A stretch of 64,000 nucleotides of DNA from Clostridiales bacterium. GTDB lineage: Bacteria > Bacillota > Clostridia > Peptostreptococcales > Anaerovoracaceae. Below the pieces are notes generated by a model that made no database searches, was not told the DNA's origin, and saw nothing but the letters and a program-made list of their open reading frames with translations. Shown piece by piece: positions 1 to 8,917 of the stretch. Location: contig SVCU01000003.1 in assembly GCA_015058215.1 (NCBI GenBank), positions 1 to 64,000 of the forward strand, read 5' to 3'. The position numbers and the translations under genes were made by a program. The first letter of the stretch is position 1, and every line of letters starts with the position of its first letter.

Positions 1-1053
1 TCTGGTGCGGTCGCTCTGGGAGCGAATGGGACGATCCTGAGAATCCTTATCCTTATCGAAGGGTCTGCCGCCCTGGGGTCTGTCGCCGTAGGGTCTGCGT
101 TCGCCCTGGGGTCTGTCGCCGTAGGGACGACGTTCGCCCTGGGGTCTGTCGCCGTAGGAACGACGTTCGCCCTGGGGTCTGTCGCCATAGGAACGGCGTT
201 CACCCTGCGGTCTTTCTGCGGCGCGCTGTGCCCGTTCCGCAGCCTGTTCCTGTGCTCTCTTGGCACGGTTTTCTGCGGCGATCCGTTCTTCTTCCGCAGC
301 CTGGGCAGCGGTCTTCAGGATCTTGATGCCGCCGATCCGTCTTTCGGGAACTGCGGGTGCGGGTTCTGCAGGCTTTTCCTCTGCCTTGGGAGCTTCTGCT
401 TTAGGAGCTTCCGCCTTAGGTGCTTCTGCCTTGGGAGCCTCTGCCTTTACGGGAGCAGCTTCCTTTACGGGAGCTTCTGCCTTTACAGGTGCAGCTTCCT
501 TTACGGGAGCGGTTTCTTTTACAACTTCTGCGGCGGGCTTTGCTTCCTTCACGGGCTGCTGGCTTTCTGCCTTGCTGAGAGGCTTGCCTACGGGAGCCTG
601 TACGGAAGCGGACTTGGGCAGGGGCTTACCTACGGGAGGAACTGCACCGGTCCGTGCTGCGCCGTCCATATTCTGCACGGAAGCAGACTTGGGCAGGGGC
701 TTACCCATGGGAGGGGTTGCCAGTCTGCCGGAGGAAGCGCCTTCCGCTGCGGGACGGGCGGCTGCCTTCTGCTTTTCCTGTGCGCTCTTGGCCACTACGC
801 TGGCCATCTTTACTTCTACTTTGGGGGCTGCGGAAGACTTCTTCTCTGCGGAGGAAGAAGCTGCAGCCTTTACGATCTTGGTTTCTCCGCCTTTGCGGCC
901 TTTCAGGACCATGTTTTTCACCACGGTGGCGTCCATATCGGAAAGAACGCTGGCGGCATCGTTGGCACCGATCCCCATATTCTGAACCTTAGCCAACAGG
1001 TCCTTTGCATCCATTTCCAGTTCTCTTGCTAAATCTTGTACCTTCTTCGGCAT
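1..1053 (-). CDS. infB: Translation initiation factor IF-2, N-terminal part (cut by window edge)
   Basis: Only the first 351 residues lie in the window; the GTPase core is beyond position 1. The protein begins MPKKVQDLARELEM, the usual start of the IF2_N domain (about residues 1-50). A long low-complexity, Lys/Ala/Pro/Glu-rich linker follows with APVKEA and APKAEA repeats, then an Arg-rich tandem repeat of RPQGERRSYGD. Two in-frame ATGs exist (1059 and 1053). The AGGAGG at 1063-1068 lies 9 nt from 1053 but only 3 nt from 1059, so 1053 is preferred. IF-2 delivers initiator fMet-tRNA to the 30S subunit. It is the last gene seen in the rimP-nusA-rnpM-L7Ae-infB operon. Identity rests on the N-terminal domain and gene order. 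Confidence 0.93.
   Translation of the reverse strand, partial: MPKKVQDLARELEMDAKDLLAKVQNMGIGANDAASVLSDMDATVVKNMVLKGRKGGETKIVKAAASSSAEKKSSAAPKVEVKMASVVAKSAQEKQKAAARPAAEGASSGRLATPPMGKPLPKSASVQNMDGAARTGAVPPVGKPLPKSASVQAPVGKPLSKAESQQPVKEAKPAAEVVKETAPVKEAAPVKAEAPVKEAAPVKAEAPKAEAPKAEAPKAEAPKAEEKPAEPAPAVPERRIGGIKILKTAAQAAEEERIAAENRAKRAQEQAAERAQRAAERPQGERRSYGDRPQGERRSYGDRPQGERRPYGDRPQGERRPYGDRPQGGRPFDKDKDSQDRPIRSQSDRTR
70..218 (-). repeat. 33-nt tandem repeat inside infB
   Basis: Four to five contiguous copies of a 33-nt unit encode RPQGERRxYGD, with mostly silent or Ser/Pro differences between copies. The repeat stays in frame and has no spacers, so it is a coding minisatellite and not a CRISPR array. 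It gives IF-2 a strongly basic, flexible segment between the IF2_N domain and the GTPase core. Confidence 0.85.
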
Positions 1054-1066
1054 ACGCATGCTCCTC

Positions 1067-1384
1067 CTATTTCCGTTCCTCGCCCTGAGCGGCTCTACTG
1101 ATCGCCTGAGCCAGTTCTTTGTCCGTGACGCCATAAATGCCGCGGTTGAAGTTCCCCGTGGCCTGGGACAGGATCTCAATGGTTCCTACGACCACCAGAG
1201 GTACGCCCGCCCGTTCTGCCAGGGTATGCCACTTATCTGCGGTATTTTCCGCCACATCACCGGCCAAAACGATGATTTTGATTTCTTTTTTATCCAGACC
1301 CGCCCTGCAGGCTTCCGTTCCGGCCGTGAGCCGGCGTGCCTTTCTGGCAAATCCCATATAGCTGATAATTTTACGTTCGTTCAT
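1067..1384 (-). CDS. L7Ae/L30e family ribosomal protein (YlxQ-like)
   Basis: The 105-residue product matches the small L7Ae/L30e/S12e/Gadd45 RNA-binding family encoded between rnpM and infB in many Firmicutes (YlxQ). The family-like pattern runs from the N-terminal MNERKIISYMGFARKAR through the central IKIIVLAGDVAENT and on to the VPLVVVGT segment. These proteins bind kink-turn RNA; the cellular role of YlxQ is not well settled. The start is the ATG at 1384. The infB start lies 13 nt beyond its stop, and the infB Shine-Dalgarno overlaps the last codons, so the two are translationally close. Family assignment is from sequence pattern and operon position. Confidence 0.9.
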   Translation of the reverse strand: MNERKIISYMGFARKARRLTAGTEACRAGLDKKEIKIIVLAGDVAENTADKWHTLAERAGVPLVVVGTIEILSQATGNFNRGIYGVTDKELAQAISRAAQGEERK

Positions 1385-1395
1385 GTTTCTCCCGG

Positions 1396-1683
1396 CTATG
1401 CCTCATCGGCCTGAGAGAAAAGTGCCTCAAGTTCTGCGAAAAGGGCTTCCGTCTGTTCTTTGGACAGTTCCGTTTTCAGCCCTCTCCCGATGGCTCTCTT
1501 CTTTTTGGCCATCTCCAGGCACTCTTTGCTGCGGCAGAGGTAGATCCCCCTTCCGTTGGCCCGGCCGGTGAGGTCGGGCTTCACTTCGCCTTCGGGAGTG
1601 AGGCAGATCCGCAGCAGTTCTTTTTTATCCTTGGACTCCATGCAGCCGGCACAGCGGCGCAGGGGCACTTTTCTTTCCTTCAT
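1396..1683 (-). CDS. rnpM: RNase P modulator RnpM (YlxR)
   Basis: The 95-residue protein has the hallmark N-terminal sequence KVPLRRCAGCMESKDKKELL, the YlxR/DUF448 signature with a CxxC-type pair, followed by GRANGRGIYLCRSKECLEMA. In Bacillus this protein binds RnpB RNA and modulates RNase P; it was earlier thought to be an RNA-binding regulator. It is encoded between nusA (7-nt gap) and the L7Ae-like gene (11-nt gap), the standard order of this operon. The length is normal for the family. Confidence 0.93.
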   Translation of the reverse strand: MKERKVPLRRCAGCMESKDKKELLRICLTPEGEVKPDLTGRANGRGIYLCRSKECLEMAKKKRAIGRGLKTELSKEQTEALFAELEALFSQADEA

Positions 1684-1690
1684 TGCTTTC

Positions 1691-2803
1691 TTATTCCTCT
1701 ACGGTTTCAGCAGCTTCTTCTTCAACGAAATCGTCTTCGAAGTCTTCCTCTTCCATCTGTTCTGCAGCTGCCAGCCACTGGCTGTGGCTCTTGATGTCGA
1801 TCTTCCAGCCGCAGAGTTTGGCGGCCAGACGGACGTTCTGGCCTTCCTTACCGATGGCCAGGGACAGCTGATAATCGGGAACGATGACCACAGCGGACTT
1901 TTCTTCTTCTGCCAGAATGACCTGTTCCACCTTGGCGGGGGACAGAGCGCTCTCGATCAGCAGTTCGGGGTCTTCGCTCCAGTTGATGATGTCGATCTTT
2001 TCGCCGAAGAGTTCATCCACAACGGCCTGCACTCTGGTGCCGCGGGGGCCGACGCAGGAGCCGACGGGATCCACGTTGGGATCTTCGCTCCAGACGGCCA
2101 TCTTGGTTCTGGAACCGGCTTCGCGGGCCACGTTCTTGATTTCCACAACGCCGTCCTGGATTTCGGGAACTTCCAGTTCGAACAGTCTCTTGACGAGGCC
2201 GGGATGGGAACGGGACAGGAACACCTGGGGACCCTTGGCATTTCTGCGTACATCCATGATGTACAGCTTGATGCGCTTGTTCACATCGTAGCGTTCGCCG
2301 CGGACCTGTTCGTTGGCGGACAGGATGCCTTCGGTGCGGCCCATGTTGATGAAGATAGTGTCGTTGCTGATGCGCTGGATGAGACCGGTGATCAGTTCGC
2401 CCTGACGGCCGATGTATTCATCAAACACCATGCCTCTTTCAGCTTCGCGGATGCGCTGCACAACGACCTGCTTGGCGGTCTGTGCGGCGATGCGGCCGAA
2501 ATCTCTGGGAGTCACCTGATATTCGATGACATCGCCCAGTTCGTATTCGGGGTCGATCTCCTGCGCGTCTTCCAGGGAGACTTCGCCGAAGGGATCGAAA
2601 ACTTCTTCTACAACGTCACGACGCATGAATACGTCGATGTCGCCCAGTTCGCGGTCGATGTTGACGCGGACGTTCTGTGCGGTGCCGTAGTTCTTCTTAT
2701 AGGCGGATACCAGTGCGGACTCGATGGCATCGATGAGCATTTCTTTGGAAATGCCGCGTTCCCGTTCGAGTTCGTTAATGGCTTCGATAAATTCCTTGTT
2801 CAT
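1691..2803 (-). CDS. nusA: Transcription termination/antitermination factor NusA
   Basis: The 370-residue protein has the NusA N-terminal RNA polymerase-binding domain (about 1-125), an S1 domain (about 130-200), and two KH domains with the loops GPRGTR and GKEGQN. The KH1 lead-in DPVGSCVGPRG is nearly invariant in NusA. The C-terminus is a short acidic tail, with none of the long C-terminal repeats of proteobacterial NusA, as is usual for Firmicutes. It binds RNA polymerase and nascent RNA, affecting pausing and termination. The start follows an AAGGA-type site and lies 17 nt after the rimP stop. Confidence 0.97.
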   Translation of the reverse strand: MNKEFIEAINELERERGISKEMLIDAIESALVSAYKKNYGTAQNVRVNIDRELGDIDVFMRRDVVEEVFDPFGEVSLEDAQEIDPEYELGDVIEYQVTPRDFGRIAAQTAKQVVVQRIREAERGMVFDEYIGRQGELITGLIQRISNDTIFINMGRTEGILSANEQVRGERYDVNKRIKLYIMDVRRNAKGPQVFLSRSHPGLVKRLFELEVPEIQDGVVEIKNVAREAGSRTKMAVWSEDPNVDPVGSCVGPRGTRVQAVVDELFGEKIDIINWSEDPELLIESALSPAKVEQVILAEEEKSAVVIVPDYQLSLAIGKEGQNVRLAAKLCGWKIDIKSHSQWLAAAEQMEEEDFEDDFVEEEAAETVEE

Positions 2804-2820
2804 CTTTTCCTTTTTCCTCC

Positions 2821-3327
2821 TTAAAATACAACGGTCAGTTTGGTTCTGGAGATCTGATCCAGGGGCAGGGTCAGGACCTTGCCCTGTTCCCCTTCCAGAA
2901 TCACGTACCCGGCCTGATCAGCGGTTTTTGCCGCGTATTCTTTCAGAGTACCGGTCCAGTTTTTCTTTCCTTCCACCGCCTGGTACAGGCTTACGTCCAC
3001 CAGCTGGCCCACGTAGCGGTTGTAGTGCTGCGCAGTCCAGAGGGTGCGGTCCATACCGGGCGAAGAAACTTCAAGATAGTAGTTTTGTTCGATGGGATCC
3101 GCTTCATCCAGCTTGCTGCTGAGATACCGGCTGACCTTTTCACAGTCGTCGGTGCTCACAAGGCCGGGCTCTCCATCCTCCGTTTCCGGAGCCTTTTCGA
3201 AGAAGATGCGCAGATACCAATCTCTTCCCTCTTTCACGAATTCCTGGTGATAGAGGACGTACCCCTCTTCCTGGAAGAAAGGCTGAAGAGCGTCACTGAT
3301 AAAATCCATGACTTTCGCTTTTCCCAT
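2821..3327 (-). CDS. rimP: Ribosome maturation factor RimP
   Basis: The protein is 168 residues when started at the ATG at 3327 (MGKAKVMDFI), which has an AAAGGA site about 10 nt upstream; an earlier TTG in frame has no site. Family features are the YYLEVSSPGMDR segment, typical of RimP N-domains, and the C-terminal SH3-like domain. RimP is needed for maturation of the 30S subunit. It is the first gene of the nusA-infB operon and is preceded by a conserved-type leader hairpin. Confidence 0.95.
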   Translation of the reverse strand: MGKAKVMDFISDALQPFFQEEGYVLYHQEFVKEGRDWYLRIFFEKAPETEDGEPGLVSTDDCEKVSRYLSSKLDEADPIEQNYYLEVSSPGMDRTLWTAQHYNRYVGQLVDVSLYQAVEGKKNWTGTLKEYAAKTADQAGYVILEGEQGKVLTLPLDQISRTKLTVVF

Positions 3328-3351
3328 GTTTTTGCGTCCTTTCAAAAATCA

Positions 3352-3373
3352 AAGAGTGGGCTGGCCCACTCTT
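3352..3373 (-). promoter_or_regulatory. rimP-operon leader hairpin
   Basis: A near-perfect inverted repeat (AAGAGTGGGC paired with GCCCACTCTT) sits about 25 nt before the rimP start in the 5' untranslated RNA. A GAGTGGG...CCCACTC hairpin at this position is common upstream of rimP-nusA operons in Firmicutes. The TGATTTTTG that follows gives it a weak terminator look, so it may be an attenuation or autoregulation element. Its function is inferred from position. Confidence 0.6.
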
Positions 3374-3412
3374 CACGCTGCAAATAATACTAATCTCAAT
3401 ACCGTACGATTT

Positions 3413-3441
3413 ATATTAGCATGATATAATAAAGTATGCAA
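3413..3441 (-). promoter_or_regulatory. Promoter of the rimP-nusA-infB operon
   Basis: Read on the minus strand, TTGCAT (3436-3441) and TAATAT (3413-3418) are spaced by 17 nt, a plausible sigma-A promoter. It lies about 40 nt before the leader hairpin. Confidence 0.6.
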
Positions 3442-3483
3442 CATATTTTTCACGGTAAAGAAAAAAATTCTTGAAATTCCCGC

Positions 3484-3512
3484 TTGACATTGTATGTGCC
3501 TTATGCTATTAT
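3484..3512 (+). promoter_or_regulatory. Promoter of the tRNA operon
   Basis: TTGACA (3484-3489) and TATTAT (3507-3512) are separated by exactly 17 nt, a strong sigma-A match. The expected start near 3519 is about 35 nt before the first tRNA. Confidence 0.85.
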
Positions 3513-3553
3513 CCTTCTTGCAGTGCGAAAAAACACGTTCGCAAGGCGCGTGT

Positions 3554-3630
3554 GGCGGAGTAGCTTAGTTGGTTAGAGCGTCCGGTTCATACCCGGAAGG
3601 TCGGTGGTTCGACTCCACTCTCCGCTACCA
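3554..3630 (+). tRNA. tRNA-Met (CAT), elongator type
   Basis: Cloverleaf with acceptor GGCGGAG pairing CTCCGCT, discriminator A and encoded CCA. The anticodon loop TTCATAC gives CAT. The anticodon stem TCCGG/CCGGA lacks the three consecutive G-C pairs of initiator tRNA, so it is the elongator form (a CAT tRNA-Ile2 cannot be fully excluded by eye). Confidence 0.93.
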
Positions 3631-3647
3631 CTTTTGTAAAACGATGC

Positions 3648-3724
3648 GGCCTGGTAGTTCAGTTGGTTAGAATGCCAGCCTGTCACGCTGGAGGTCGACG
3701 GTTCGAGCCCGTTCCAGGTCGCCA
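3648..3724 (+). tRNA. tRNA-Asp (GTC)
   Basis: Acceptor GGCCTGG pairs CCAGGTC, discriminator G, encoded CCA. The anticodon loop CTGTCAC gives GTC, decoding GAC/GAT. Second gene of the tRNA operon. Confidence 0.96.
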
Positions 3725-3741
3725 TTTTTACAACTCTGTAT

Positions 3742-3819
3742 GGTGGGTGTCGTCAAGAGGCCTAAGACACAGGATTGTGATTCCTGCATTCGAGGGTTCG
3801 AATCCCTCCATCCACCCCA
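3742..3819 (+). tRNA. tRNA-His (GTG)
   Basis: Acceptor GTGGGTG pairs CATCCAC. The extra G at position -1 (3742) faces discriminator C, the histidine identity pair. The anticodon loop TTGTGAT gives GTG; CCA is encoded. Confidence 0.96.
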
Positions 3820-3836
3820 TTCTCCACATTTACCGT

Positions 3837-3911
3837 TGGGGTATCGCCAAGCGGTAAGGCAACGGATTCTGATTCCGTCATGCGGAGGTTCGAATCCTCC
3901 TACCCTAGCCA
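3837..3911 (+). tRNA. tRNA-Gln (CTG)
   Basis: Acceptor TGGGGTA pairs TACCCTA, discriminator G, CCA encoded. The loop TTCTGAT gives anticodon CTG, which reads only CAG, so a TTG isoacceptor is expected elsewhere in the genome. Confidence 0.94.
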
Positions 3912-3916
3912 ATCAG

Positions 3917-3946
3917 TTTTGGCCCATCCAATCGGATGGGCCAAAA
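3917..3946. other. Perfect 13-bp hairpin between tRNA-Gln and tRNA-Cys
   Basis: TTTTGGCCCATCC and its exact complement flank a 4-nt loop (AATC). It follows tRNA-Gln by 5 nt. No uninterrupted T tract follows on either strand, so it is not a classical terminator. It could be a processing signal or a leaky attenuator lowering tRNA-Cys output. Confidence 0.7.
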
Positions 3947-3967
3947 CAAAATCCAAAACATTTTTGC

Positions 3968-4042
3968 GGCGACATAGCCAAGTGGTAAGGCGCAGGTCTG
4001 CAAAACCTTTATTCCCCGGTTCAAATCCGGGTGTCGCCTCCA
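3968..4042 (+). tRNA. tRNA-Cys (GCA)
   Basis: Acceptor GGCGACA pairs TGTCGCC, discriminator T (usually U in tRNA-Cys), CCA encoded. The loop CTGCAAA gives GCA. It is the last tRNA of the operon, immediately before the terminator. Confidence 0.96.
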
Positions 4043-4080
4043 AAAAAGCCTCCTGAAGAAATTCAGGAGGCTTTTTCTTT
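4043..4080. terminator. Bidirectional terminator after the tRNA operon
   Basis: A 15-bp stem (AAAAAGCCTCCTGAA with its complement), a GAAA loop and a TTTTTCTTT tail. The A-rich 5' side makes it work equally for the minus-strand DUF11 gene, which ends at 4084. Confidence 0.9.
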
Positions 4081-4083
4081 GCC

Positions 4084-4938
4084 TTAAATGGTGCCGGTGA
4101 CGGTCAGGGTGCTGATGCCCGGTGTCACGATCCAGGCCCCGGTGGCGGTGTCCTGTGCATAGATGGCTGCCGGAACGGTGATCTGTCCTTCCGCGGTGGT
4201 GAACAGACCGGTGGCTTCGTCATAAGTGTAGTTTGCCGGTTCCGTCCAGGCTTCTCCGTTGAAGGTAACGGTGATGTCTTCCAGCACGGGAGTGAAGGTG
4301 TCGGTGATCACCGCATTGTCGCCTGCATCCGCAGGGGCATTGCCGTAATTTTCAAGGGTGAAGGTGTAGGTGATGCGGCCGTTTTCCGCCACAGATGTGG
4401 GTGCCAGAGCCTTGTTGATGGACAGCACGGGACCGGCTGCCGCGCCGATGGTTTCCGTATCCGCAACTTCCTCCGCAAGCCCTGCGCCGGAAGCTGCCGC
4501 CCGGTTCACGATGGTGCTTTCCAGAGCCAGAGGGGCAAACTGGTTTGCGGCTGCTTCGTACACCAGCAGCGCATTGCCGTTTGCGGGCACATTGATGCCG
4601 GTGATGGTGAGAGGATCTTCTGCGGTGATTTCGGGTACGGGCTGCAGAACGCCGTTGACGTAATACTGCAGGGTGCCGGTCTTGTAGGTCAGAGGAGTCA
4701 CGGTGCCGGTGCCGAAGGCATAGGCCCCCAGGTCGTCGGTGACGGTGAGGCCGGAAAGCGCGGATCCGCCGGAATTCACCAGACTGATCACATAGGTCAC
4801 ATCCTCCCCTGCGCTGTATTCTGCGGAAAGTGCGGTCTTGGTCAGGGCCAGGATCTCCAGGATCTGGCCGGTGGTGGTATTGGATGCCACACGGATGCCG
4901 TTGTAGGTCAGAGTGGCCTGATTGTAGAACGTTGCCAT
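4084..4938 (-). CDS. DUF11-repeat protein, cytoplasmic-looking start
   Basis: The 284-residue protein starts MATFYNQATLTYNGIRVAS at 4938, 5 nt after AGGAGG (4944-4949). It has two DUF11-type beta-sandwich repeats (about residues 55-150 and 180-270), seen in the ITYTFTLENYGNAPA and VITDTF patterns. Such proteins are common in Clostridia, usually as surface or structural beta-rich proteins, but their function is unknown. No signal peptide, sortase motif or membrane segment is visible here, which is odd for a surface protein. It lies after the nitroreductase gene and that gene's terminator-like hairpin. No separate promoter is obvious. Confidence 0.8.
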   Translation of the reverse strand: MATFYNQATLTYNGIRVASNTTTGQILEILALTKTALSAEYSAGEDVTYVISLVNSGGSALSGLTVTDDLGAYAFGTGTVTPLTYKTGTLQYYVNGVLQPVPEITAEDPLTITGINVPANGNALLVYEAAANQFAPLALESTIVNRAAASGAGLAEEVADTETIGAAAGPVLSINKALAPTSVAENGRITYTFTLENYGNAPADAGDNAVITDTFTPVLEDITVTFNGEAWTEPANYTYDEATGLFTTAEGQITVPAAIYAQDTATGAWIVTPGISTLTVTGTI

Positions 4939-4995
4939 AGTTTCCTCCTGTTTCGGAAGCGGCGGCCGCCTGCTTGCAGAAACGGCCGCCCATGA

Positions 4996-5040
4996 AAAAA
5001 CTGCTGCCGGGAAGCGTGTTTCGCTTCTCAGCAGCAGTAT
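4996..5040 (-). terminator. Terminator/attenuator between nitroreductase and DUF11 genes
   Basis: On the minus strand an imperfect long stem (CTGCTG...GAAGCG, loop, CGCTTC...CAGCAG) ends in TTTTTTC. A second hairpin, GGCGGCCG paired with CGGCCGCC, follows at about 4961-4991 before the DUF11 ribosome-binding site. Either the DUF11 gene depends on read-through, or its promoter is hidden in this stretch. Confidence 0.7.
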
Positions 5041-5047
5041 ATGACGT

Positions 5048-5830
5048 TTATTTCTCCCAGGTGACCCGGGCGGAGAACAGGCAGCCTGCAGGTACGGGAA
5101 CGGGCTGGGCCGAGGTCTTCTGCTGCGGGTCCATAGAGATCCGGATGGCCTTGCCGGAAAAGGCCGCCGCCACGCGGAAATGCAGCAGGGCAATGCCCAT
5201 GTCGATGCGGTTCAGGGGCCCCATGAAAGGATTTTTCAACAGATTGGGTTTGATGCGGCTGAACAGCAGCTCTCCTTCCCTGCCGGTGACCAGCCAGGGC
5301 TGACTGTTGACCGCAGAAGGAGCAAGACGCACCGCTTCCAGAAGCTCGCTGCACTCCGCCACATCGGTAACTTCGGAGATGGGCTTTCTGCGGAACTCTT
5401 TGGGATCCTTCCGCACCGGTTCTTCATCGGGATAGCCGAAGGCCATCATGATCACGAAATCCAGCCCATCCGCAGATTTCTTCATGGGTTTGGGCGGCTT
5501 GGCCGCTCCCAGCCAGCAGGCGCCGAGCCCCCGGGCTGCCAGGATCAGGGCCATCTGTTCCATGATATAACCGGCGTTTTCCTCCATGCCTTCCGCCCCT
5601 TCTTTGGAGTAGAAGCAAAGATAATGGGGGGCCTTCACGGTGAACAGACCTTTCACTTTCTCCTGGGAAACCACTTCGATGGCATAGGGGATCTCCGGAA
5701 GCAAAGCTTCCAATTCTTTGGTTTCCTGCTGCAGGGCGAAAAGTTCGTCCATGGGCAGCGGTTCCGGTTTGTATTGGCGCACGGATTTCCGATAAAATAC
5801 GGCTTCGTACAATCTTACGACATCTTCCAT
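5048..5830 (-). CDS. Nitroreductase family protein
   Basis: The 260-residue protein shows the nitroreductase-family FMN-binding start YRKSVRQYKPEPLP (Arg/Ser contacts to FMN) and a second family block APSAVNSQPW. The region between has the alpha/beta core with the ENAGYIMEQMALILAARGLG helix. Members reduce nitro compounds, quinones or flavins using NAD(P)H; the substrate cannot be told from sequence. It is transcribed alone from upstream of 5830 and ends at a terminator-like hairpin. It is divergent from the T-box-controlled gene. Confidence 0.88.
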   Translation of the reverse strand: MEDVVRLYEAVFYRKSVRQYKPEPLPMDELFALQQETKELEALLPEIPYAIEVVSQEKVKGLFTVKAPHYLCFYSKEGAEGMEENAGYIMEQMALILAARGLGACWLGAAKPPKPMKKSADGLDFVIMMAFGYPDEEPVRKDPKEFRRKPISEVTDVAECSELLEAVRLAPSAVNSQPWLVTGREGELLFSRIKPNLLKNPFMGPLNRIDMGIALLHFRVAAAFSGKAIRISMDPQQKTSAQPVPVPAGCLFSARVTWEK

Positions 5831-5964
5831 AAAGGTTCCCTCCGGGCGTTTGGTCGCCCTTTCCTTTTGTTCAAATTTCGCTGATTACCGCTTATTGTAG
5901 CACATACGTTCTTTTTTGAAAACCCCTTGCACACAATACAATGTGCAATTTTTCAAAAAACTGC

Positions 5965-5993
5965 TTGCTTTTTCCTCGTTTCCATGCTATTAT
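5965..5993 (+). promoter_or_regulatory. Promoter of the T-box leader
   Basis: TTGCTT (5965-5970) and TATTAT (5988-5993) with 17-nt spacing. The start is expected near 6000, just before the T-box RNA. Confidence 0.7.
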
Positions 5994-6000
5994 CCAATGC

Positions 6001-6271
6001 AAAGGTTATGACGAAGACGGCCGAAGCCCAATGTTTCCAGAGAGTCTGCGGATGGTGCGAGCAGACAACGGCAGGTTTCAAGTGCCCATCCCTTCTGAAC
6101 CGGAGCCCCAAAGCCGCCCGTTCCGGCCGGCCAGTAGACGTTCCCGTGGTTGTCGCGTTAAGGCATAGGGTTTGATGGAACCCGGCGAGGTGGCGCTATC
6201 AGCGCAATTTGAGTGGTACCGCGGAATGACATCCGTCTCAAAGAAAGTTAATTTCTTTGGGACGTTTTTTT
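6001..6271 (+). promoter_or_regulatory. T-box riboswitch leader (probable Phe specifier)
   Basis: The element has the AGAGAG bulge of stem I (6039-6044), a stem closed by GTCTGC/GCAGAC with the GGATGGTGCGA apical loop, the AGTAGA start of stem III (6132-6137), and the canonical antiterminator bulge GTGGTACCGCGG (6213-6224). It ends in a 13-bp terminator (6234-6264) with a T7 tail. The 3' side of stem I reads CATCCCTTCTGAAC. By analogy with other clostridial T-boxes the codon before TGAA is the specifier, TTC (6093-6095), that is Phe; CTT (Leu) is the alternative. Uncharged tRNA would stabilise the antiterminator and switch on the acyl-CoA synthetase gene. Confidence 0.9.
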
Positions 6272-6301
6272 ATTCACTCGAAAAATAGAAGGAGTTACAT
6301 C

Positions 6302-8617
<2,316 letters not shown>

Positions 8618-8633
8618 GGTTCCCGTTTCGTCC

Positions 8634-8842
8634 AACCCCCTTGGCGGGCACTTCGGAAACCTGTTGTCCCCCTTGGGAAACCGCAGCGGCTCGGCTCATA
8701 GACTTTGAAAACAAAATCCCGTTCTCCTGTTCCAATCCGGTGCAGGAGCCGGGATCTTTGTTTGTGTCAAAGTCTTTCTTCGCCTCGCCGGTGGTTTCGG
8801 CCAAGCGCTCCAAGGGTTTCCGAAGTGCCCGCCGAGGGGGTT
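8634..8842. repeat. 209-nt imperfect palindrome (possible MITE or giant hairpin)
   Basis: The arms 8634-8661 and 8815-8842 are 28-nt inverted copies with one mismatch (they begin AACCCCCTTGGCGGGC and end GCCCGCCGAGGGGGTT). The interior continues the symmetry: CTTGGGAAACC pairs loosely with GGTTTCGGCCAAG, AGACTTTGA with TCAAAGTCT, ATCCCG with CGGGAT, and CTCCTG with CAGGAG around a short loop. The whole region folds back on itself. It fills the gap between the acyl-CoA synthetase stop and the merR promoter. Open frames across it on both strands are by-products of the symmetry. Confidence 0.85.
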
Positions 8843-8862
8843 CGAAAAAAATGAGAAAGTTC

Positions 8863-8893
8863 TTGACTCTGACGCAGCGTCAGGGTTTATACT
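8863..8893 (+). promoter_or_regulatory. MerR-type promoter with operator in a 19-nt spacer
   Basis: TTGACT (8863-8868) and TATACT (8888-8893) are 19 nt apart, the overlong spacing typical of MerR-activated promoters. The spacer carries the perfect palindrome CTGACGC-A-GCGTCAG (8869-8883). The gene downstream is a MerR-family regulator, so autoactivation is expected. Confidence 0.92.
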
Positions 8894-8917
8894 TGCAGCA
8901 GAAGGAGGAGGCAGCTC

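Noticed and set aside
70..218. Regular 33-nt repeats that could suggest a CRISPR array
   Set aside because: Copies are contiguous without spacers, keep the infB reading frame and encode RPQGERRxYGD.
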